From NCBI GenBank assembly GCA_027493935.1, contig JAOSJV010000001.1, positions 2,503,157 to 2,567,156 on the forward strand: a stretch of 64,000 nt of DNA, in the 5' to 3' direction. This DNA comes from Burkholderiales bacterium (GTDB lineage: Bacteria; Pseudomonadota; Gammaproteobacteria; Burkholderiales; SG8-39). The notes under the pieces are model-generated. The model had not been told where the DNA came from, ran no database searches, and worked only from the letters and a program-made list of their open reading frames with translations. The position numbers and the translations under genes were made by a program. Every line of letters begins with the position of its first letter. Within the stretch, counting starts at the first letter, position 1. Positions 35,290 through 46,002 of the stretch are shown piece after piece.

Positions 35290-37885
35290 ATGGTTACGCG
35301 CGATTCGGCCAAGACCGAGAAGAGCTTGAACGACCCCGGTATCAGCAACCATACGCCGATGATGCAGCAGTACCTGGGCCTCAAGGCCCAGCACCCGGAC
35401 CTGCTGCTCTTCTATCGCATGGGCGACTTCTACGAGCTCTTCTACGAGGACGCCGAGAAGGCCGCGCGCCTGCTCGACATCACGCTCACCCAGCGCGGCG
35501 CGTCGGCCGGAGCGCCGATCAAGATGGCCGGTGTGCCTCATCACGCGCTGGAGCAGTATCTCGCACGGCTGGTGAGGCTCGGCGAGTCGGTCGCGATCTG
35601 CGAGCAGATCGGCGATCCGGCGGCGTCCAAGGGCCCGGTCGAGCGCGCCGTGACGCGCATCGTCACGCCGGGCACGCTGACCGACAGCGCGCTCCTCGAC
35701 GAGAAGGCGGACAACCTCCTCCTCGCGCTCGCGCTCGAGCCGGAGCGCGCCGGGCTTGCATGGCTGAACCTCGCGAGCGGCGAGCTCCGCGTGATGGAGG
35801 TCGCGCCGCGCGCGTGGCCGGCGGAGCTCCTGCGCATCCGGCCGGCGGAGGTGCTCGTCGCGGATTCCTGCGCAGTCCCGCTGCCCGACGAAGCCGTCGC
35901 GCGGACGCGGCTGCCGGACTGGCAGTTCGATGCCGCCTCCGCGCGCGTGGCGCTCGCCCGGCAGTTCGGCACGCGCGATCTCGCGGGCTTCGGCTGCGAG
36001 GACATGGGGCCGGCGATCGCCGCCGCCGGCGCGCTGCTCGCCTACGCCAGGCGCACCCAGGGCCGCTCGCTCGATCACCTGACGCGGCTCGCCGCCGAGC
36101 GGCGCGACGCGTACGTACGCATGGACCCCGCCACGCGGCGCAACCTCGAGCTCACCGGAGACGCTGCGCGGCACGCCCGGGCCGACGCTGTTCAGCCTGC
36201 TCGACACCTGCGCGACCGGCATGGGCAGCCGCATGCTGCGCCGCTGGCTCCATCACCCGCTGCGCGACCGCGTGGTCCTCGCCGCGCGCCAGGCGGCCAT
36301 TGCGGCGCTCGCTGGTGACGCGGGCGCCGGCCCGTGGCGCGCGCTGCGGGGGCTGCTGCGGAGAATCGCCGACATCGAGCGCATTTCGGCGCGCATCGCG
36401 CTCGCGAGCGCCCGCCCGCGCGACCTCGCGAGCCTGCGCGACTCGCTCGCGGCGCTGCCGGAGATCGCCGCGGCGGCGCGTCCGGCGGATGCCGAGCGCG
36501 TGGCGGCGCTGCGCGCCGCGCTCGAGACCCCGGGGGACGCGCTCGATCTCCTGCGCGCCGCGCTCGCCGACGAGCCGGCCGCGAACGTGCGCGACGGCGG
36601 CGTGATCCGCGACGGGCACTCGGCCGAGCTCGACGAGCTGCGCGCGCTGCGCGGCAACGCCGGCGCGTTCCTGCTCGAGCTGGAGGCGCGCGAGCGCGGC
36701 CGCACCGGCATCCCGAACCTGAAGGTGGAGTACAACCGGGTCCACGGGTTCTACATCGAGGTGACGAACGCGCACGCGGCCAAGGTCCCGGACGACTACC
36801 GCCGGCGCCAGACGCTGAAGAACGCCGAGCGCTACATCACGCCGGAGCTCAAGTCCTACGAGGACAAGGCGCTCTCGGCGCAAGAGCGCGCGCTCAGTCT
36901 CGAGAAGACGCTGTACGAGGCGCTGCTCGCGGCGCTTGCCGAACGCGTGGCTAGGCTGCAGGAGCTCGGGCGCGCGCTCGCCGAGATCGATGTCCTGGCA
37001 AGCGCCGCCGGGACCGCGGTGGAGCGCGGCTGGTGCCGCCCCGAGTTCGCCGACGAGGCGCTGATCGAGATCGAGGGCGGCCGCCACCCCGTCGTCGAGG
37101 CCGAAGTCGACGAGTTCATCCCCAACGACGCGCGGCTCGGACCGACGCGCCGCATGCTGCTCGTCACCGGGCCGAACATGGGCGGCAAGTCGACCTACAT
37201 GCGCCAGATCGCGCTGATCGCGCTCCTCGCCGGCACCGGCCTCTTCGCACCGGCGCGGCGCGTGCGTATCGGGCCGATCGACCAGATCTTCACGCGCATC
37301 GGCGCAGCCGACGATCTCGCCGGCGGGCGCTCGACCTTCATGGTCGAGATGACCGAGTCGGCGACGATCCTCAATAACGCGACCGACGCGAGCCTCGTGC
37401 TGATGGACGAGGTCGGGCGCGGCACCTCCACCTTCGACGGGCTTGCGCTTGCCTGGGCGATCGCGCGCCATCTCGTCGAGCGCAACCGCTCGTTCACGCT
37501 GTTCGCGACGCACTACTTCGAGCTGACCCGCCTCGCGCTCGAGTACCGCGAGGTCGCGAACGTGCACGTGAGTGCCGTCGAGCACAGGGACACGATCGTC
37601 TTTCTGCACGCGGTCGAAGAAGGCCCGGCGAGCCAGAGCTACGGGCTGCAGGTCGCCGCGCTCGCGGGCGTGCCGGGCGGCGTGATCCGCGCCGCCCGGC
37701 GCCGTCTCCAGGCGCTCGAGCAGCAAAGCCTCGCGCGCGACGGCCAGCCCGACCTCTTCGCCGCGGCCGCGCCGGCGCCGGAGCCCGCGCGCCACCCGGC
37801 GCTCGACGCGCTCGACGCGGTGAACCCGGACGAGCTCGCTCCGCGCGAAGCGCTCGAGCTCCTCTACCGGCTGAAGAAGCTGTGA
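35290..37885 (+). CDS. mutS: DNA mismatch repair protein MutS (frame broken near 36163)
   Basis: MutS recognises mismatches and starts methyl-directed repair with MutL. It has about 865 residues. The mismatch-reading F-x-E motif is in [13 protein letters not shown] near residue 45. The ATPase has Walker [13 protein letters not shown], Walker [17 protein letters not shown] and the conserved FATHYFEL. The frame is lost near 36163; removing one G gives [20 protein letters not shown], the expected connector. The ATG at 35290 is chosen, with an alternative at 35359 (MMQQYLGL). The 3' end overlaps the phosphoesterase by 4 bp. Confidence 0.94.
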
Positions 37886-38841
37886 CCGCGGGCCACCGTG
37901 CGCTCGCGGCCGCGCTCGCGGCGCTGCTCGCCCTCGGCGCCGCCGGACGGCTCGCCGCGCAGGAGCGCTTCAGCTTCGCGCTCACGGGGGACGCGCCCTA
38001 CTTCGACCTCGAGGTGCCGGCGGTGGCCGCGATGCTCGCCGAGATCGACGCGGCGCCGGTCGCCTTCGTGGTGCACCTCGGCGATCTCAAGCGCGCTTCG
38101 GCGCCGTGCACCGACGAGCTGTTCGAGGCGCGCCGCGCGCTGCTCGATCGCTCGGCGCATCCGCTGGTCTTCGTTCCCGGCGACAACGAGTGGACCGACT
38201 GCCATCGCACCGCATCGGACCCCCTGGAGCGCCTCGCCGCGCTGCGCCGGATCTTCCACGCCGGCGACGAGAGCCTCGGCCGCCGTCGCATCGCGCTCGA
38301 GCGGCAGTCCGTCGACCCGCGCTTCGCCGGGTTCCGCGAGCACGTCCGCTGGATCCGCGGCGGCGTCGTGTTCGTCGCCCTGAACGTGCCCGGCAGCAAC
38401 AACGACCTCGGCCGCTCGCCGGTCGCCGGCGCCGAGCACCGGCAACGCATGGCTGCGGTGTTCGACTGGCTGGACGAGGCGGTGAGGCTCGCCGAGGCGC
38501 GCCGCCTCGCGGGCGTCGCCATCATGCTCCACGGCGATCCACGGTTCGACCGCGACGGGAACCACCGCGCCCGGCGACCCGACGGCTACCTCGCGCTCCG
38601 CAACGTGCTGCGCGCGCACGCCGGATGGTTCAAGCGGCCGATGCTGATCGCGCACGGCGACTCGCACGCCTTCGTGCTCGACCGGCCGCTCGTCGACCCG
38701 CAGCGCGGCGTGCGCTTCGACAACGTCACGCGCGTCCAGGTGCCCGGCTCGCCGATCGTGGAGTGGGTGCGCGTCGACGTCGACCCGGCCGATCCGGCGC
38801 TCTTCCGGGTGCAGCCGCCGGCCGCGCCGGGACGGCCGTGA
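37882..38841 (+). CDS. Exported calcineurin-like metallophosphoesterase
   Basis: This 319-residue protein starts at a GTG overlapping the mutS stop and has a signal peptide ([20 protein letters not shown]). Metallophosphoesterase motifs occur in order: [29 protein letters not shown] and HGDSHAF, giving the dimetal site residues. Because of the leader it should act in the periplasm. The substrate is unknown. The coupling to mutS is positional only. Confidence 0.8.
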   Translation: MTAGHRALAAALAALLALGAAGRLAAQERFSFALTGDAPYFDLEVPAVAAMLAEIDAAPVAFVVHLGDLKRASAPCTDELFEARRALLDRSAHPLVFVPGDNEWTDCHRTASDPLERLAALRRIFHAGDESLGRRRIALERQSVDPRFAGFREHVRWIRGGVVFVALNVPGSNNDLGRSPVAGAEHRQRMAAVFDWLDEAVRLAEARRLAGVAIMLHGDPRFDRDGNHRARRPDGYLALRNVLRAHAGWFKRPMLIAHGDSHAFVLDRPLVDPQRGVRFDNVTRVQVPGSPIVEWVRVDVDPADPALFRVQPPAAPGRP

Positions 38842-38857
38842 CGCGCGGTGCGTCGTG

Positions 38858-40279
38858 CTACGCGGTCGGGCCGCCGGCGTGCCGCGCGATGAAGGCCTTC
38901 ACTGCGTCGACGTCCGGCGCCATAACCTCGACGCGCTGCGGGAGGCGCTCGAGGCCTTCGTAGCCCGGCGGGCGGTCCGGGTCGCGGCCGAGCGCTTCGC
39001 GGATCGTCTCGGCGAACTTCGCCGGCTGCGCGGTCTCGAGGCAGACCGTCGGCACGTCGCGCGTGCGATGGTCGAGCGCGACCTTGAGGCCGTCGGCGGT
39101 GTGCGTGTCGATGACGACACCGTACTTCTCGTAGGTCGCGCGGATGGTCGCGAGCCGGTCGGCGTGGGTGCTGGACCCGGACACGAAGCCGAACTTGGGC
39201 AACTGCTCGAGGTACGGCGTGCCCGCGAGGTCGAACCCGCCGTCGCGCTCGACCTTGCGCCAGAGCTCGGCCACCACGCCGGCCGCCTGGCCCACCAGAT
39301 CGTAGACGAAGCGCTCGAAGTTCGACGCCTTGGAGATGTCCATCGACGGGCTCGAGGTCGGCACGACCTCGGCCGCCGTCCGCACCCGGTAGCGCCCGGT
39401 GCGGAAGAACTCGTCCAGCACGTCGTTCTCGTTGGTCGCGAGGACGAGCGCACGGATCGGCAGGCCCATCATGCGCGCGATATGCCCGGCGAAGATGTTG
39501 CCGAAGTTGCCCGACGGCACGGCGAACGACACCTGCTCGCCGTCCGAGCGAGTGGCCGCGAAGTAGCCCTTGAAGTAGTACACGGTCTGCGCGACCACCC
39601 GCGCCCAGTTGATCGAGTTCACCGTGCCGATGCGGTAGCGCGCCTTGAACGCCGCATCGCCGGACACCGCCTTCACGATGTCCTGGCAGTCGTCGAACAC
39701 GCCGCGCACCGCGATGTTGAAGATGTTCGGATCCTGCAGCGAGTACATCTGCGCGGCCTGGAACGCGCTCATCTTGCCGTGCGGCGAGAGCATGAAGACG
39801 CGCACGCCCTGCTTCCCGCGCATCGCGTGCTCCGCGGCCGAGCCGGTGTCGCCCGAGGTGGCGCCGAGAATGTTGAGCTCCTCGCCGCTTCGCGCGAGCG
39901 CGTACTCGAAGAGGTTCCCGAGCAGCTGCATCGCCACGTCCTTGAACGCGAGCGTGGGGCCGTTCGACAGCCCGAGGAGGTGGAGTCCCGGCTCGAGCGT
40001 GCTGAGCGGCGTGATCTCCGCGGTCCCGAAGATCTCCTTCGTGTAGGTCTTCGCGACCAGGGCGCGCAGGTCCTCCTCGGGAATGTCGTCGACGAAGCGC
40101 CGGATCACCTCGAGGGCGAGATCGGGGTACGCGAGCCGGCGCCAGCGGGCAAGCGTCAGCGCGTCGAGCGCCGGGTAGTGCTCCGGCACCACCAGGCCGC
40201 CGTCGGGCGCGAGCCCCTCGAGCAGGACCTCGCAGAACGCCTTCGGCGCCATGCCGCCGCGGGTGCTGACGTACCTCAT
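38858..40279 (-). CDS. thrC: Threonine synthase
   Basis: ThrC makes threonine from O-phosphohomoserine using PLP. It has 473 residues, the long proteobacterial type. The PLP lysine is in GPTLAFKDVAMQ, with ATSGDTGSAAEH as the phosphate-binding loop and VPSGNFGNIFAGH later. The start at 40279 (MRYVSTRGG) is the family norm. It is the last gene of alaC-hom-thrC, about 100 bp after hom. Confidence 0.95.
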   Translation of the reverse strand: MRYVSTRGGMAPKAFCEVLLEGLAPDGGLVVPEHYPALDALTLARWRRLAYPDLALEVIRRFVDDIPEEDLRALVAKTYTKEIFGTAEITPLSTLEPGLHLLGLSNGPTLAFKDVAMQLLGNLFEYALARSGEELNILGATSGDTGSAAEHAMRGKQGVRVFMLSPHGKMSAFQAAQMYSLQDPNIFNIAVRGVFDDCQDIVKAVSGDAAFKARYRIGTVNSINWARVVAQTVYYFKGYFAATRSDGEQVSFAVPSGNFGNIFAGHIARMMGLPIRALVLATNENDVLDEFFRTGRYRVRTAAEVVPTSSPSMDISKASNFERFVYDLVGQAAGVVAELWRKVERDGGFDLAGTPYLEQLPKFGFVSGSSTHADRLATIRATYEKYGVVIDTHTADGLKVALDHRTRDVPTVCLETAQPAKFAETIREALGRDPDRPPGYEGLERLPQRVEVMAPDVDAVKAFIARHAGGPTA

Positions 40280-40380
40280 CGGAATCGCCGGGCGGATGCG
40301 TGAACGCGGAAGCGTGTGAATGCGCGAGGGCGGAACGCGCCGCACCCGCCGCGTCTTCGCGTCTTCACGCCTTCACCGCC

Positions 40381-41691
40381 TCACAGCAGGGTCTCCAGGC
40401 GAATCCGCGTCACCTGTCCGGTCACCACCGGCAGACCCTCGATCGCCCGGATCGCCTCGTTCACGGCGCGCTCGCGCGTCTCGTGGGTGAGCATGATGAT
40501 GTCGACCTGCTCCTCGCCCTCGCCCGGCTCACGCTGGATCATCGCGTCGATCGAGATCAGCCGGTCGGCGAGGATGCGGGTGATGTCGGCGAGCACGCCC
40601 GGCCGGTCGAGCACGCGCATGCGCAGATAGTAGGCGGTGACCACCTGCTCCATCGGCAGTATGCGCTCGTCGGACAGCCGGTCGGGCTGGAAGGCGAGAT
40701 GCGGCACGCGGTGCTCCGGGTCGGCGGTGTGCATGCGCGTGACGTCCACGAGGTCGGCCACCACCGCGCTCGCGGTCGGCTCGGCGCCGGCGCCGGCACC
40801 GTAGTAGAGCGTCGCCCCCACCGCGTCGCCCTTGACCAGGATCGCGTTCATCACCCCCTCGACGTTGGCGATCAGGCGCCGCTCCGGGATCAGCGTGGGG
40901 TGCACGCGCAGCTCGATCCCCTCCGCGGTGCGCTTGGTGATGCCGAGCAGCTTGATCCGGTAGCCGAGGCTCTCCGCATGGCGGATGTCGGCCTGGGTGA
41001 GCTTGGCGATGCCCTCGGTGTAGGCGCTCTTGAACTGCATCGGCACGCCGAAGGCGAGCGCCGCGAGGATCGTGAGCTTGTGCGCGGCGTCGATGCCCTC
41101 GATGTCGAACGTCGGGTCGGACTCGGCGTAGCCGCACGCCTGCGCCTCCTGCAGCGCCGCCTCGAACGCGAGGCCGCGATCGCGCATCTCGGACAGGATG
41201 AAATTGGAGGTGCCGTTGACGATGCCGGCGATCCACTCGATGCGGTTGGCGGTGAGCCCCTCGCGCACCGCCTTGATGATCGGGATCCCGCCCGCGACCG
41301 CCGCCTCGAAGCCGACCATGACGCCCTTCGCCTGCGCCGCGGCGAAGATCTCGTTGCCATGCAGCGCGAGCAGCGCCTTGTTCGCGGTGACCACGTGCTT
41401 GCCGTGGCCGATCGCCTCGAGCATGAGCTCCTTGGCGACCGTATAGCCGCCGATCAGCTCGATCACGATATCGATGTCCGCACCCGCCACCACCTCGCGC
41501 GCATCGGCAGTGACCTCGGCGGCGCCGCCGGCGAGGCGTCGCGCCCTCTCGAGGTCCTTGTCGGCGACCGCGGCGATGCGGATCTCGCGGCCGGCGCGGC
41601 GGGCGATCTCCTCGCGGTTGCGCGCGAGCACGCTCCACACCCCGCCGCCGACGGTGCCGATGCCGAGCAGGCCTACGTTGATCGGTTTCAT
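40381..41691 (-). CDS. hom: Homoserine dehydrogenase
   Basis: This enzyme reduces aspartate semialdehyde to homoserine, the branch to threonine and methionine. It has 436 residues. The NAD(P) site GLLGIGTVGGGV is at the N-terminus, the catalytic core contains GIVNGTSNFILSEM, and a C-terminal ACT domain (YYLRMRVLDRPGVLADI) is used for threonine feedback. It lies between alaC and thrC on the same strand. Intact. Confidence 0.95.
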   Translation of the reverse strand: MKPINVGLLGIGTVGGGVWSVLARNREEIARRAGREIRIAAVADKDLERARRLAGGAAEVTADAREVVAGADIDIVIELIGGYTVAKELMLEAIGHGKHVVTANKALLALHGNEIFAAAQAKGVMVGFEAAVAGGIPIIKAVREGLTANRIEWIAGIVNGTSNFILSEMRDRGLAFEAALQEAQACGYAESDPTFDIEGIDAAHKLTILAALAFGVPMQFKSAYTEGIAKLTQADIRHAESLGYRIKLLGITKRTAEGIELRVHPTLIPERRLIANVEGVMNAILVKGDAVGATLYYGAGAGAEPTASAVVADLVDVTRMHTADPEHRVPHLAFQPDRLSDERILPMEQVVTAYYLRMRVLDRPGVLADITRILADRLISIDAMIQREPGEGEEQVDIIMLTHETRERAVNEAIRAIEGLPVVTGQVTRIRLETLL

Positions 41692-41761
41692 CGCAGTGCG
41701 CTCATGCGGAGGGGGTCGGCCGCGCGCGTCCCGGGCGCGGCCCCGGCGCGCGAGGGCATTT

Positions 41762-42973
41762 TCAGCCGGCGACGGCGGCGACCGGCCGCGCGAGCAGACC
41801 GTCCTTGCGCAGCATTTCCTTGATGCCGCGCACCGCCTGCCGCGTGCGCGCCTCGTTCTCGATCATCGCCAGGCGCACGTGCGTGTCGCCGTACTCGCCG
41901 AAGCCGATGCCCGGCGAGACCGCCACCTTGGCCTCCTCGAGCAGCTTCTTCGCGAACTCGAGCGACCCCATGGACTGGTAGGCCTCGGGAATGCGCGCCC
42001 AGATGTACATCGTCGCCTTCGGCACCTCGACCATCCAGCCGGCCTCGTGCAGCCCCCGGGCGAGGACGTCGCGGCGCCGCTGGTATTTCGCGCAGATCTC
42101 GGCCACGCACACCTGCGGCCCCTCCAGCGCGACGATCGAGGCGACCTGTACCGGGGTGAAGGTGCCGTAGTCGTGGTAGCTCTTGATGCGCGCCAGCGCC
42201 GCGACGAGCTCGCGATTGCCGACCATGAACCCGACGCGCCAGCCGGCCATGTTGTAGCTCTTCGACATGGTGAAGAACTCTACCGCGACGTCGCGCGCGC
42301 CCGCCACCTGCATGATCGAGGGCGCCCGGTAGCCGTCGAACACGATGTCGGCGTACGCCAGGTCGTGCACCACGAAGAGCTCGTGGGCGCGCGCGAGCCC
42401 GACGATGCGCTCGAAGAACGCGAGGTCCACGCACTGCGCGGTCGGGTTGCTAGGGAAGTTCATGATCAGCATCTTCGGCTTCGGGAACGACTCGCGGATC
42501 GCCCGCTCGAGCTCCTCGAAGAAATCGACTTCCGGCGTCATGCGCACGTGCCGGATATCGGCGCCGGCGATCACCGGGCCGTAGATGTGGATCGGGTACG
42601 ACGGGTTCGGCACCAGCACGATGTCGCCGCGGTCGAGCGTGGCAAGCGCGAGGTGCGCGATACCCTCCTTCGAGCCGATGGTGACGATCGCCTCGCTCTC
42701 CGGATCGAGCTCGATGCCGTAGCGGCGCTGGTACCACGTGCAGATCGCGCGGCGCAGCCGCGGGATGCCCTTCGACACCGAGTAGCCGTGCGTGTCGGGC
42801 CGCTGCACGGTCTCGACCAGCTTGTCCACGATGTGCCTCGGCGTCGGCCCGTCGGGATTGCCCATGCTCAAGTCGATGATGTCGTCGCCGCGCCGGCGTG
42901 CGGCCATCTTCAGCTCGCCGGTAATGTTGAAGACGTACGGCGGCAGTCGCTTGATGCGCTCGAACTCGGTCAT
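41762..42973 (-). CDS. alaC: Alanine-synthesising aminotransferase (AlaC type)
   Basis: This is a class I/II PLP aminotransferase of 403 residues. The PLP lysine is in [15 protein letters not shown], with [11 protein letters not shown] and [12 protein letters not shown] as cofactor contacts. Proteins of this type next to hom in betaproteobacteria act on glutamate and pyruvate to give alanine. Start at 42973 ([15 protein letters not shown]). It is first in the alaC-hom-thrC unit and divergent from the Mth938-like gene. Confidence 0.9.
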   Translation of the reverse strand: MTEFERIKRLPPYVFNITGELKMAARRRGDDIIDLSMGNPDGPTPRHIVDKLVETVQRPDTHGYSVSKGIPRLRRAICTWYQRRYGIELDPESEAIVTIGSKEGIAHLALATLDRGDIVLVPNPSYPIHIYGPVIAGADIRHVRMTPEVDFFEELERAIRESFPKPKMLIMNFPSNPTAQCVDLAFFERIVGLARAHELFVVHDLAYADIVFDGYRAPSIMQVAGARDVAVEFFTMSKSYNMAGWRVGFMVGNRELVAALARIKSYHDYGTFTPVQVASIVALEGPQVCVAEICAKYQRRRDVLARGLHEAGWMVEVPKATMYIWARIPEAYQSMGSLEFAKKLLEEAKVAVSPGIGFGEYGDTHVRLAMIENEARTRQAVRGIKEMLRKDGLLARPVAAVAG

Positions 42974-43021
42974 GGTCGCTGCTCGGATCGGCGCGCCGCC
43001 CGTGCCGCGGCGCAAAAAGCC

Positions 43022-43027
43022 TATAAT
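43022..43027 (+). promoter_or_regulatory. -10 box for the Mth938/Arn gene run
   Basis: A perfect TATAAT lies 39 bp before the GTG of the Mth938-like gene, in the short divergent spacer with alaC. The -35 region falls within a GC-rich stretch and is not convincing. Confidence 0.5.
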
Positions 43028-43065
43028 GTAGCGATTCTAACCCCTTACCGCAATTCGGAATTTCC

Positions 43066-43437
43066 GTGAAGCTGCACAGGGCGACAGCGGTCGGCCGGAA
43101 CGCCTTCACCGGGTACGGTGCGGGCTACGTGATGGTGAACGAGGCGCGCCACATGCACAGCCTGGTGGTCCTGCCCGACCGGCTGATCACGGACTGGGGC
43201 GCGTCCACCTTCGAGGCGCTCGACCCGGAGCAGCTCGCACCGCTCGCCGGCTGCGGGCTCGAGATCGTGCTGCTCGGCACCGGCGACCGGCTGCGCTTTC
43301 CGGCGCCGGCGATCCTGCGCCCGCTCGTCGAGGCGGGCGTCGGCGTCGAGATCATGGACGTGCAGGCCGCCTGCCGCACCTACAACATCCTCGCCGCCGA
43401 GGACCGCAAGGTCGGCGCGGCGCTGCTGCTCGGGTAG
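43066..43437 (+). CDS. Mth938/NDUFAF3-like (DUF498) protein
   Basis: This small protein of 123 residues is in the Mth938-like family, whose mitochondrial member NDUFAF3 helps complex I assembly; the bacterial role is unknown. It has the family's short beta-rich core, with LVVLPDRLITDWG near residue 35 and the C-terminal GVGVEIMDVQAACRTYNIL. The GTG at 43066 is the only sensible start. It is the first gene of a co-directional run leading into the Arn genes, though the link may be positional. Confidence 0.85.
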   Translation: MKLHRATAVGRNAFTGYGAGYVMVNEARHMHSLVVLPDRLITDWGASTFEALDPEQLAPLAGCGLEIVLLGTGDRLRFPAPAILRPLVEAGVGVEIMDVQAACRTYNILAAEDRKVGAALLLG

Positions 43438-43468
43438 GCCGGCGCGTGGCGCGCGCGGCCGCGATGGC

Positions 43469-43840
43469 ATGACACGAGTCGCTTTCTCGCTCGTACTCTT
43501 CGGCGTGCTGCTGAACGCCGTCGCGCAGCTCCTGCTGAAGGCCGGCACCAACGCGGTCGGCCGCTTCGAGTTCAGCGCGGCGAACGTGCTGCCGGTCGGC
43601 GCGAAGCTCGCATTCCAGCCCTATATCGCCGGCGGGATCGCCTGCTACGTCGTGAGCGTCGTCGTCTGGATCCTCGCCCTGTCGCGCACCGAGGTGAGCA
43701 TCGCCTACCCGATGCTGTCGATCGGCTATATCGTGAACGCGATCGCGGCGTGGTATCTGCTCGGGGAGGCGGTGACGCCGATGCGCCTGGTCGGCATCGG
43801 GATCACCGTCGTCGGCGTGTTCGTGGTGGCGCGAAGTTGA
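43469..43840 (+). CDS. SMR/EamA-type small membrane transporter (ArnE/F-like)
   Basis: This 123-residue membrane protein has four hydrophobic helices and resembles the small-multidrug-resistance fold. The first helix, LVLFGVLLNAVAQLLLKAG, and the fourth, MRLVGIGITVVGVFVVA, are typical. It lies 7 bp before arnB. ArnE and ArnF are a pair of such proteins that flip undecaprenyl phosphate-Ara4N; here only one is seen, so a homodimer or a different flippase role is possible. Confidence 0.78.
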   Translation: MTRVAFSLVLFGVLLNAVAQLLLKAGTNAVGRFEFSAANVLPVGAKLAFQPYIAGGIACYVVSVVVWILALSRTEVSIAYPMLSIGYIVNAIAAWYLLGEAVTPMRLVGIGITVVGVFVVARS

Positions 43841-43847
43841 CGCAGGC

Positions 43848-44978
43848 GTGACGCTCCCGTTCCTGCCTTTCACCCGCCCCGTCATCGACGAGGCGACGAT
43901 CGCCGCGGTCGGCGAAGTGCTGCGCTCGGGCTGGATCACCACCGGCCCCAAGGCACGCGAATTCGAGTCGCGCCTGTCGGCGTACTTCGGCGGGCGGCCG
44001 GTGCGCGCGCTCGCGTCGGGCACCGGCGCGCTCGAGCTCGCGCTCGAGGTGATCGGGATCCGGCCCGGCGACGAGGTCGTCACGACCCCGCTCTCCTGGG
44101 TGGCGACCGGCAATACCATCGTGCGCGCCGGCGCGCGGCCGGTGTTCGTCGACGTCGATCCGGCGACGCGCAACATCGATCTCGCGCGCGCCGAGCGCGC
44201 CGTGACAGAGCGCACGCGCGCCATCGTCCCGGTCGACCTCGCCGGACTGCCGGTCGACCGTGACCGGCTCTACGCGCTCGCCGGCGCGCGCGGCCTGCGC
44301 GTGATCGAGGATGCGGCACAGAGCATGGGGGCGAGCTGGCGTGGCCGGCGCATCGGCAGCTTCGGCGATCTGGTGGCGCTGAGCTTCCACGCCAACAAGA
44401 ACATGACCACCGCCGAGGGCGGCTGCCTGGTGGTGAACGACGCGGCCGAAGCCGAGCTGGTGGAGTGCCTGCGGCTGCAGGGCGTGGTGCGCTCGCCCGA
44501 CGGCGAGCAGGAGGTCGAGCGCGCCGGGGCGAAGCACAACCTGACCGACGTCGCCGCGGCGATCGGTCTCGGACAGCTCGACCGTCTCGAGGAGTTCACC
44601 GCGCGGCGCCGCGTGCTCGCACGCCGCTACTTCGAGCGCTTCGACCGTGCGCTCGGATGCGGCCTGCCGCCCGAGGACTTCGAGAACGCGAACTGGCACA
44701 TGTTCCAGATCCTGCTGCCACTCGAGCGCATGACGATCGGGCGCGGCGAGGTGATCCGGCGGCTGCACGCCGCGGGCATCGGCTCGGGCGTACACTATCC
44801 GGCGATGCATCTCTTCCGGCTCTACCGCGCAATGGGGTACGGGCCCGGCCGGTTCCCGCACGCCGAGCGGATCGGCGCCGCGATCCTCACCCTGCCGCTC
44901 TTTCCGGCCATGGCGGAGGCCGACGTCGACCGGGTCTGCGGAGCGGTGCATGATATCCTTCGCGCCCACGCACGCTAG
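43848..44978 (+). CDS. arnB: UDP-Ara4O aminotransferase-like (ArnB)
   Basis: This is a DegT/DnrJ/EryC1-family PLP aminotransferase of 376 residues. In the Arn pathway ArnB makes UDP-4-amino-4-deoxy-arabinose from the keto sugar. The PLP lysine is in SFHANKNMTTAEGG near residue 185, with ALASGTGALELAL and VIEDAAQSMGA as cofactor motifs. The context with ArnC, ArnA halves and ArnD supports the pathway. GTG at 43848 is preceded by few purines. Confidence 0.88.
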   Translation: MTLPFLPFTRPVIDEATIAAVGEVLRSGWITTGPKAREFESRLSAYFGGRPVRALASGTGALELALEVIGIRPGDEVVTTPLSWVATGNTIVRAGARPVFVDVDPATRNIDLARAERAVTERTRAIVPVDLAGLPVDRDRLYALAGARGLRVIEDAAQSMGASWRGRRIGSFGDLVALSFHANKNMTTAEGGCLVVNDAAEAELVECLRLQGVVRSPDGEQEVERAGAKHNLTDVAAAIGLGQLDRLEEFTARRRVLARRYFERFDRALGCGLPPEDFENANWHMFQILLPLERMTIGRGEVIRRLHAAGIGSGVHYPAMHLFRLYRAMGYGPGRFPHAERIGAAILTLPLFPAMAEADVDRVCGAVHDILRAHAR

Positions 44979-44999
44979 GGCAGGAAGGGTCCGGCGGAA

Positions 45000-45987
45000 A
45001 TGGCGGCGCCCGCACTCTCGGTCGTGATCCCGGTCTACAACGAGGAGCCGGGGCTCGCCGCGCTGTTCGCGCGCCTCTACCCCGCGCTCGACGCGCTCGA
45101 CATGCGCTACGAGGTGGTCTTCATCAACGACGGCAGCCGCGACCGTTCGGCGGCGATCCTCGCCGAGCAGTTCCGGCGGCGGCCGGACGTCACGCGCGTG
45201 ATCCTCTTCAACGGCAATTACGGCCAGCACCTCGCCATCATGGCGGGGTTCGCGCATACGCGCGGCGCGCGCGTCGTCACGCTCGACGCCGACCTGCAGA
45301 ATCCGCCCGAGGAGATCGGCCGCCTGCTCGCCAAGATGGACGAAGGCTACGACTACGTCGGCACCGTCCGGCGCATGCGCAAGGACAGCGCCTTCCGCCG
45401 CTCCGCCTCGCGCGCGATGAACTGGCTGCGCGAGCGCATCACCCGGATCAAGATGACCGACCAGGGCTGCATGCTGCGTGCCTACAGTCGCGCGATCGTC
45501 GACACGATCAACGGCTGCCGCGAGATGAACACCTTCATTCCCGCGCTCGCCTACACGTTCGCGCAGCGCCCGGCCGAGATCGAGGTGAGCCACGAGGAGC
45601 GGGCGGCCGGCGAAGATCAAGTACTCGCTCTACAAGCTCGTCCGGCTGAATTTCGACCTCGTGACCGGCTTCTCGGTCGTGCCGCTGCAGATATTTTCGC
45701 TCGCCGGCATGGCGATCTCGGTGTTCTCGTTCGCTTTCGTGCTCTATCTCGCCGTGCGCCGGATGGTCTTCGGCCCGGAGGCCGAGGGGCTGTTCACGCT
45801 GTTCGGCATCGCCTTCTTCCTGCTCGGCATCGCGCTGCTCGGCATCGGACTCCTCGGCGAGTACATCGGGCGGATCTACGAGCAGGTCCGCCAGCGGCCG
45901 CGCTACCTGATCGAGGCGGTGCTCGAGGCCGAAGAGGCGGCCGGCCAGGCGACCGGGGCGCGCCGCCCCGTGCAGTCGGTCGGATAG
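45000..45987 (+). CDS. arnC: Undecaprenyl-phosphate Ara4FN transferase (ArnC; frame broken)
   Basis: This is a polyprenyl-phosphate glycosyltransferase of about 328 residues that moves 4-formamido-arabinose from UDP onto the carrier lipid. The GT-A domain has VVIPVYNEEPGLAALF and LDADLQNPPEEIG near residue 96. After a break near 45612, where removing one G gives AAGKIKYSLYKLVRLNFD, the C-terminal part has two membrane helices (FSLAGMAISVFSFAFVLYL and the FLLGIALLGIGLLGEYIG region). The ATG at 45000 has AGGAAGGG about 12 bp upstream. Confidence 0.9.
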
Positions 45988-46002
45988 ACGGCCGTCCCCC
46001 GG

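Noticed and set aside
37882-38841. Phosphoesterase as a mismatch-repair nuclease because it overlaps mutS
   Set aside because: It has a signal peptide, so it should be periplasmic; overlap alone does not imply a shared role.
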